Assembly: GCA_017399065.1 (NCBI GenBank)
Contig: JAFQEL010000008.1
Span: 1 to 64,000 of the forward strand
Length of the DNA stretch: 64,000 nucleotides
From: Clostridia bacterium
GTDB taxonomy: Bacteria; Bacillota; Clostridia; Oscillospirales; Acutalibacteraceae
Reading direction: 5' to 3'
In this document: positions 59,190 to 64,000 of the stretch, in pieces
Layout of the letters: every line of letters begins with the position of its first letter
Numbering within the stretch: position 1 is the stretch's first letter
Notes under the pieces: generated by a model
The model's input: only the letters and a program-made list of their open reading frames with translations
Databases searched by the model: none
Told to the model about the DNA's origin: nothing
Made by a program: the position numbers and the translations under genes

Positions 59190-61442
59190 GTGAAAAGAAT
59201 TATCAGTGTAATTCTTGGGTTTATTATGACGGTAGGTTTTGTGCTACCGTGCTTTGCGACGGAAGGTGAATCCGATGCGGTTATAATCGACACGGTTTAT
59301 CCTACCGAAGACGTTGTGATAGCCGATATTATTGCGACGGATGAGCCTTATTGTGCCGACCCGAGCGGTAAAACCGATTCAACGAAGGCCGTACAGCAGG
59401 CTATTGATGACTGCGCTGCAAACGGTGGCGGTACTGTGTGGCTTCCTGTTGGCAGATACAGAGTTACGGGTAATATTTACATCCGTCAGTTTGTCACACT
59501 CCGCGGCGATTATCAGGATCCCGACGTTGGTGCCGATTACGGTACGATTATTATTGCCGACGTCGAAAGCAGTGACGCTATGACTCCCGGCTTGTTTACT
59601 GTCGGCGGCAGTGCGGGTGCTGTAGGCCTTACCGTATGGTATCCGAATCAGACTCTTGATGATGTGAAACCCTATCCCTACACTTTTTACGTCGAGGGTA
59701 ACGGCGACTATATGTTGCAGACAATTAAAAACTGCACGCTTATAAATTCATATCGCGGAATAGGCGGCAGCTCTGAATGTGAAAACGGTGTCTATCAGTG
59801 TCACGAGATGATGACTGTTGACAACGTTAAGGGTACCTGCCTTTATGAGGGGCTCAATTCTCACAATTCGGCTGATGTTGATACATATAAAACACTATAC
59901 ATCCTCAATAAATATTGGGTGCAGTCAGGTGAGGCGTACAACGCTCCCGATGAAGCTGCACTTGATGCATACACACGTGCCAATGCATACGGTCTTGTGC
60001 TCGGCGACCTCGAATGGCCTCAGTTTGCCGATATCAGAGTGTCCGATATGCTTTACGGTATGACGTTCAGAAGGGGTATACGCTACTGCTTCAGCGGTGA
60101 ATTCACCGACCTTTATATAACAGATTGTGACTACGGTATCTATGTGCCCGAAGATGTGATTCAAGCACGCGGCAAGTCCTGGGGTATAGGTATTGCAAAC
60201 GGTGTTGTCGAAGGCAGTGTGTATGCAATTCACGATGTGGACAGAGCCGCAACGGTGCTTACCAACGTTAAAGTTAACGGCAGAATAAAGGGCAATAATA
60301 TCAGACAGTATAAGTCCGATACAAGTGTTTACACTCCCGACTATGACAGAACATATGAAAAGCCCGCAAGTATACTTTATATTGTCAATGCTGATAAAAC
60401 AGGTAAGGCAGATGCATCTTTTGCTGTACAGGCAAAGCTTGATGAAGCAGCGGCAACGGGCGGCGTTGTTTATCTCCCGGGCGGACTTTACCGTTTTGAC
60501 GGTCCTGTGACAGTACCTGCAGGTGTTCAGTTGCGCGGCTCATCAAGTGTTGCGGTCAGGTGCCAGCGCGAGAACAGCAGCGGCACGCTGATTCTTGCAA
60601 ACTACGGTTACTCGACGGATTCTTCACCGCTTATCACACTTGGTGGTAACGGTGCGGGTGTTACGGGTCTGCGAATCGATTATTATCACAATAACCCCGT
60701 TGATTCAAGCGGCAAATATCAAAAGACATTTCCTGCTGTTTACGGTAAATGTGATAATGTTTATGTCACAAACTGTACTATCACCCTTGCAAGTTGCGGT
60801 ATCAGGCTTGAGGGCGCGGAGAATGCATATTTTGACAGGGTAGTAGGTTGCTGTTATGAGTCTATGTTCTCGTTCGACGGCTGTGATAACTGCTATATCG
60901 AGGGCTGTCTGCAGAATGCCAATACGCTGCCAAGAACAGGGTACAGTCAGCTCGGTCTGCCCAGAATTACGGAGGATAAGCTCTTTGATTACGTGTTTAT
61001 TCCTATTACACGCATTTACACCGACTATATAAAGCTCACCGGATGTAGCGATATCACGGTTTTCAACAGCTTTATCTACGGCGGCAAGACATTTCTCAAT
61101 TCAGCAGACAGCTCAGCCGTACTGATTAATGTCGGCCACGACGGTTCGTCCAAAACCGAGGCGGCGTATATACTTTCGGGCGGAGAAACTGTACTTCTCA
61201 ACTCAATGAGGTCTACCGAAAACGGCAAGCTCGGTTACCGTTTCTATACTGTTGACAACGGTGCAAAGCTCAGATCTTACGGCAGTCAGGCTGTTGATAT
61301 GCTTTATAAAGAGCATGTTATTCTCGAGAATATTGAATACGATGAGCTCATAGCGGGTGAGCAGATTTTCGCATTCCTTCAGTTTTTCTATAAGATAATT
61401 ACATTTTTCGGCAGAATCTATATGGATAACGAGCAGAGTTAA
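59190..61442 (+). CDS. Secreted protein with two pectate-lyase-3-type beta-helix domains
   Basis: 750 residues from a GTG start with GGAG 9 bases upstream. The signal peptide is RIISVILGFIMTVGFVLPCFA. Two Pectate_lyase_3/GH55-like domains follow: the first from DPSGKTDSTKAVQQAIDDCAANGGGTVWLPVGRYRVTG (about 58-95), the second from NADKTGKADASFAVQAKLDEAAATGGVVYLPGGLYRF (about 397-433). Both have the A.....GG.V.LP.G.Y cap, then beta-helix turns. The last ~25 residues (IFAFLQFFYKIITFFGRIYMD) form an amphipathic helix. The glycan substrate is unknown. A GH43-like gene follows 12 bases downstream in the same unit. Confidence 0.87.
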   Translation: MKRIISVILGFIMTVGFVLPCFATEGESDAVIIDTVYPTEDVVIADIIATDEPYCADPSGKTDSTKAVQQAIDDCAANGGGTVWLPVGRYRVTGNIYIRQFVTLRGDYQDPDVGADYGTIIIADVESSDAMTPGLFTVGGSAGAVGLTVWYPNQTLDDVKPYPYTFYVEGNGDYMLQTIKNCTLINSYRGIGGSSECENGVYQCHEMMTVDNVKGTCLYEGLNSHNSADVDTYKTLYILNKYWVQSGEAYNAPDEAALDAYTRANAYGLVLGDLEWPQFADIRVSDMLYGMTFRRGIRYCFSGEFTDLYITDCDYGIYVPEDVIQARGKSWGIGIANGVVEGSVYAIHDVDRAATVLTNVKVNGRIKGNNIRQYKSDTSVYTPDYDRTYEKPASILYIVNADKTGKADASFAVQAKLDEAAATGGVVYLPGGLYRFDGPVTVPAGVQLRGSSSVAVRCQRENSSGTLILANYGYSTDSSPLITLGGNGAGVTGLRIDYYHNNPVDSSGKYQKTFPAVYGKCDNVYVTNCTITLASCGIRLEGAENAYFDRVVGCCYESMFSFDGCDNCYIEGCLQNANTLPRTGYSQLGLPRITEDKLFDYVFIPITRIYTDYIKLTGCSDITVFNSFIYGGKTFLNSADSSAVLINVGHDGSSKTEAAYILSGGETVLLNSMRSTENGKLGYRFYTVDNGAKLRSYGSQAVDMLYKEHVILENIEYDELIAGEQIFAFLQFFYKIITFFGRIYMDNEQS

Positions 61443-61454
61443 GGAGCTGTTTTT

Positions 61455-62495
61455 ATGACCCTTACAACTTTTTTGAGATTTTTTATGGCGATTGTAATGT
61501 CGCCCTATTATCTTTTCAACTGCGTATTCAACGACTATGTTTATCCTGCAGTCAGCAGGTCGGATGCGTATCTTTTCTGTTACTTTGTAGGTAATGAGGT
61601 TGACGAGCAGACTATACATTTTGCTGTCAGTACAGACGGATATAACTATAAGGCTCTCAACGGTAATGAGGCTGTTATTGAGCAGACAAAGGGTACGGGC
61701 TGTGTACGTGACCCGTATATACTCAAGGGTACCGATGAAAACGGCAAGCCCTGCTACTTTATTATTGCAACGGATATGAATGCACTTGAGGGCTGGACTT
61801 CTAACCACTGCCTTATCACCTGGCGGTCATACGACCTTATCAACTGGACTGATGAAACGGTGATTGATATCCGTCAGTTTGAGGGCTTTGAGAACACAAA
61901 CAGAGCGTGGGCACCGCAGGCAATATGGGATAATGACAAACAGATGTATATGGTCTACTGGGCAAACTCAACTGTAGAGAATGACTGTGCAGGCCATTAC
62001 TATGCATACACAAAGGATTTCAAAACCTTTGAAACCGAGCCGCAGGTGCTTTTCGGCAGATGGAATGAGCCTGACCCCGAAACAGGCGGCACAAGAAACG
62101 TGCAGTGTATTGACGGCGATATTGTTTACAACGAAAAGGACGGCTATTATTACCTCTACTTTAAAGAGGATTTAACGCAGAAAATTGCCTGGGTACGCTC
62201 AAAGAACCTTACAGGTCCGTACAATACGGATTATGCAATCTGTTCGCTTAACTATTGGGGTGTAGAGGGCAGCTCTATGTACCGCATCAACGGTACGGAT
62301 TCCTGGATGATGATAATGGATGAGTACGGTCAGGATTCGTACTTTGCACAGATGACAAAGGATTTCACTACGTTCAAAAGGGTACAGCGCTCAACCTATT
62401 CTATGGATCATCTCAAGCCCAGACACGGCTCGGTTATAACCATAACGGAGAGCGAGTATGCGGCACTTGCCGAAGCTTACAGAATAAAGAAATGA
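61455..62495 (+). CDS. GH43-like five-bladed propeller glycosidase
   Basis: 346 residues. After an N-terminal hydrophobic anchor (LTTFLRFFMAIVMSPYYLF) the protein has the five-bladed propeller pattern of GH43: CVRDPYILKGTDENGKPCYFIIATDM with the catalytic-base Asp, WAPQAIWDNDKQMYMVYWAN, GDIVYNEKDGYYYLYFKED and a later VEGSSMYRINGTDSWMM with the acid Glu. The enzyme probably removes arabinose or xylose from side chains outside the cell. AAGGAG precedes the ATG by 8 bases, and the gene is in one unit with the double beta-helix gene. Confidence 0.87.
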   Translation: MTLTTFLRFFMAIVMSPYYLFNCVFNDYVYPAVSRSDAYLFCYFVGNEVDEQTIHFAVSTDGYNYKALNGNEAVIEQTKGTGCVRDPYILKGTDENGKPCYFIIATDMNALEGWTSNHCLITWRSYDLINWTDETVIDIRQFEGFENTNRAWAPQAIWDNDKQMYMVYWANSTVENDCAGHYYAYTKDFKTFETEPQVLFGRWNEPDPETGGTRNVQCIDGDIVYNEKDGYYYLYFKEDLTQKIAWVRSKNLTGPYNTDYAICSLNYWGVEGSSMYRINGTDSWMMIMDEYGQDSYFAQMTKDFTTFKRVQRSTYSMDHLKPRHGSVITITESEYAALAEAYRIKK

Positions 62496-62498
62496 AAT

Positions 62499-62540
62499 AA
62501 ATCGGCTGTCTGCACGGAATTAGCACGAGACAGCCGATTT
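62499..62540 (+). terminator. Terminator after the GH43-like gene
   Basis: AAATCGGCTGTCT / AGACAGCCGATTT, a perfect 13-bp stem with a 16-base loop, then TTATATTG. Confidence 0.85.
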
Positions 62541-62565
62541 TTATATTGCTACAATATCAGAATTG

Positions 62566-62970
62566 TTAACTTACTAAAAAAACACAGAATGATTTTCTCT
62601 TTCCGCCAACAACTGTTTTTTCAGCTTCTTTATCCCAAAACGGCAAGAGATAATCATTGAAATCTCTTATAATATCATCTTTTAAAGAGCGATTGTCTTT
62701 CAAAAAACAATCATATCTTTTTATAAACAATGTTATGTTATCTGTTTCAAGCCAGCTTAAATCCGTCATAATATCATAATAACTGTGATAATCTGGCTTT
62801 AAATAATCTGGGAGTTTGGGAAAAGAAAATGCTTTTGATATAGCATTCCAATAATCATCCCATGAATTTATTTCTGTTCCGTCAATTTCTATGATTAAGC
62901 TCTTATTGTTTAATTTGATTCTTATATTTTTCTCTTCTTCAGTTGAAATTGTTGAAAGTTTGTTATTCAT
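62566..62970 (-). CDS. Barstar-family RNase inhibitor (immunity protein)
   Basis: 134 residues matching barstar: IIEIDGTEINSWDDYWNAISKAFSFP (helix with the acidic inhibitory residues) and YYDIMTDLSWLETDNITLFIKRYD (the D.L.WL and strand motif). Barstar binds barnase-type RNases in the active site and keeps them inactive in the producer cell. Its start lies 15 bases downstream of the gene for a protein ending in a barnase-like domain, so the pair is expressed together and the partner is almost certainly that RNase. It is about 40 residues longer than classical barstar, with an extra N-terminal segment. Confidence 0.9.
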   Translation of the reverse strand: MNNKLSTISTEEEKNIRIKLNNKSLIIEIDGTEINSWDDYWNAISKAFSFPKLPDYLKPDYHSYYDIMTDLSWLETDNITLFIKRYDCFLKDNRSLKDDIIRDFNDYLLPFWDKEAEKTVVGGKRKSFCVFLVS

Positions 62971-62985
62971 TGAAAAAGTTCCTTT

Positions 62986-64000
62986 CTATTCGATTATTTC
63001 TTGAAATGTATAATAATGATCCGAAGTATAGTAAATTTTGCCGTCGCTGCTTTGAACAAAACGCTCATTATCTCTAAACTGTCCTGGCAATTTGTTATTA
63101 ACATCAAATTCTCGGTATGATAAAGAGTTGCCTTTGGAATCGGTTTGCGGCAATATAGGTGGGTTGTTATTCCAAGCACTGCCTGCTTTGGTTCCGGGAG
63201 TTTGACCTGCATATGTACCCTTGCACCCTCTTTTGTTATATTCATAATATGAATTCTTAACATTTTGAGGAAGATCGGATATTTTGCATTGAGTGATTTT
63301 TTCTGATGTTGAAGATGGGGTATTCGATGCATTGCCTGCTGTTCCCATACCCTTGTTGAAACTATCAACATAACCGTATGATGTTTTTGTGTAATGTGTT
63401 TCAGATAGAATGTCTTGTGTGTTTTTTGTTTCTTCAGCAAGTCGTTTAACATAATTGTTGGTTTTAGCATAATCGACAGTTATGATTTTGCCCATCATTT
63501 CTTCAAACGGTTCACCGTAACAAATAACCGCTTGGGGCTTTATTTTTCTTATAAGTTCATTATAACCCTGCATAAACAGTGCTTTTTCTTTTCTGACACC
63601 TAAGGTTGAAACAGCAACGATACTGCCTTTTTCGATTCCGTCAAAGCAGAACCAAAAAGTATTTGGCTCTCCCCATGCAACAGTAGGAATAACCTTGATT
63701 CCTTTAGATTGCAGATATGCACCGCACCAACGGCTCCGAAAAGTGTTATACACCTTTAAAGATAGCGGCATTTCCGTGTAAATACTGTAGTTTGGTGCAA
63801 GAACAGCTTTATATTTTTTTAGCTTTTCTATTCTTGGTTCGGGGTCATTCCATATTGCTTCAAACTTGTAGTCATCCAAAAAGAAATGAACAATTTTTTC
63901 AGTTTCATTTTCATTAAGCTTATCATACCCGATTAACTCAACGTTTTCAAGTTTTATTTCCTCCTTTTCGATTTTTGGAATTTCAAAAACTCCGTCTCCT
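62986..64000 (-). CDS. DUF4417 protein with a C-terminal barnase-type RNase domain (partial at the N-terminus)
   Basis: At least 337 residues; the frame stays open through the window edge, where GDGVFEIPKIEKEE is read. FFLDDYKFEAIWNDPEPRIEKL, NYSIYTEMPLSLKVYNTFRSRWCGAYLQ, GIKVIPTVAWG and VAVSTLGV are the DUF4417 domain, a family frequent on phages and mobile elements. A Ser/Thr/Asn-rich linker follows, then GTKAGSAWNNN...LP and YREFDVNNKLPGQFRDNERFVQ...SSDGKIYYTSDHYYTF. This matches barnase, with the catalytic Glu (YREFDVN), Arg (RDNERF) and His (TSDHYYTF). The barstar gene lies 15 bases downstream. RNA cleavage is well supported; the role of DUF4417 in delivery or targeting is unknown. Confidence 0.85.
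   Translation of the reverse strand, partial: GDGVFEIPKIEKEEIKLENVELIGYDKLNENETEKIVHFFLDDYKFEAIWNDPEPRIEKLKKYKAVLAPNYSIYTEMPLSLKVYNTFRSRWCGAYLQSKGIKVIPTVAWGEPNTFWFCFDGIEKGSIVAVSTLGVRKEKALFMQGYNELIRKIKPQAVICYGEPFEEMMGKIITVDYAKTNNYVKRLAEETKNTQDILSETHYTKTSYGYVDSFNKGMGTAGNASNTPSSTSEKITQCKISDLPQNVKNSYYEYNKRGCKGTYAGQTPGTKAGSAWNNNPPILPQTDSKGNSLSYREFDVNNKLPGQFRDNERFVQSSDGKIYYTSDHYYTFQEIIE

Noticed and set aside
49888-62495. A Bacteroidetes-type polysaccharide utilisation locus
   Set aside because: No SusC/SusD-like genes; ribosome sites, MecA and gene families point to a Gram-positive host, and genes have separate promoters.
1-64000. CRISPR array, rRNA genes, integrase, complete insertion sequence
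   Set aside because: No regularly spaced direct repeats, rRNA signatures, or tyrosine/serine recombinase or DDE transposase genes were seen on either strand.

Overview
The window reads as chromosomal DNA of a Gram-positive anaerobe of the class Clostridia, most likely a gut-type Oscillospirales/Ruminococcaceae relative. The basis is: strong GGAGG-type ribosome sites, a MecA adaptor, a TnpV-type transposon protein, Rnf membrane subunits, a sodium-pump oxaloacetate/pyruvate decarboxylase operon, an XRE-desulfoferrodoxin fusion, and secreted beta-helix carbohydrate-active proteins with no SusC/SusD partners. The assignment is an inference from gene content; no rRNA is present.

Layout. (1) 1-11,200 is an AT-rich accessory region on the 3' side of a tRNA-Pro(TGG) gene (10943-11018). 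It holds a minus-strand run of resistance-like genes (GNAT acetyltransferases, one split by an in-frame stop, DinB-like, extended GrpB, unknown, tandem-GNAT). These sit behind a promoter with an 18-codon leader peptide and a terminator/antiterminator pair. A TnpV gene follows, then a plus-strand four-gene operon (6321-10663): a class III cyclase-like protein, a small probable membrane protein and two paralogous HExxH proteins. (2) 11,400-19,900 is a SAM methyltransferase followed by mostly minus-strand core genes: BaiN-like flavoprotein, alkaline-phosphatase-superfamily protein, a GT8-VTT fusion, an SGNH hydrolase, serS, a Nif3-like gene and rhaA. (3) 19,950-28,110 is bioenergetics: an incomplete Rnf operon (D, E and A only, with a CAP-domain lipoprotein where RnfG is usual), then oadB, a biotin carrier, oadG with a triplicated C-terminal cassette, and oadA; mecA is convergent with oadB and overlaps it. 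(4) 28,300-43,670 holds ydbC, two copies of a short dispersed repeat, and an 11-gene minus-strand run behind one clear promoter: MFS transporter, two paralogous secreted lipase-like hydrolases, a GDPD phosphodiesterase, two small envelope proteins, gltX, glnS, a membrane protein, lepA and hemW. (5) 43,700-49,740 is a plus-strand envelope-signalling run: response regulator, sensor kinase, HtrA-like protease, HAD-IIA phosphatase, XRE regulator and a zinc-ribbon membrane protein. (6) 49,800-62,540 is a polysaccharide-degradation region: beta-helix proteins, GH28-like, GH110-like and GH43-like enzymes, an esterase, a metallophosphoesterase and a GH99/WbsX-like remnant, mostly with their own promoters and terminators. 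(7) 62,566-64,000 is a barstar gene and, upstream of it, a DUF4417 protein ending in a barnase-type RNase domain that runs off the window edge.

The most unusual systems are the cyclase-like/membrane/double-metallopeptidase operon, the DUF4417-barnase/barstar pair, the leader-peptide attenuator ahead of the GNAT operon, and the Rnf operon lacking C, G and B. No CRISPR array, rRNA, integrase or complete insertion sequence was seen.
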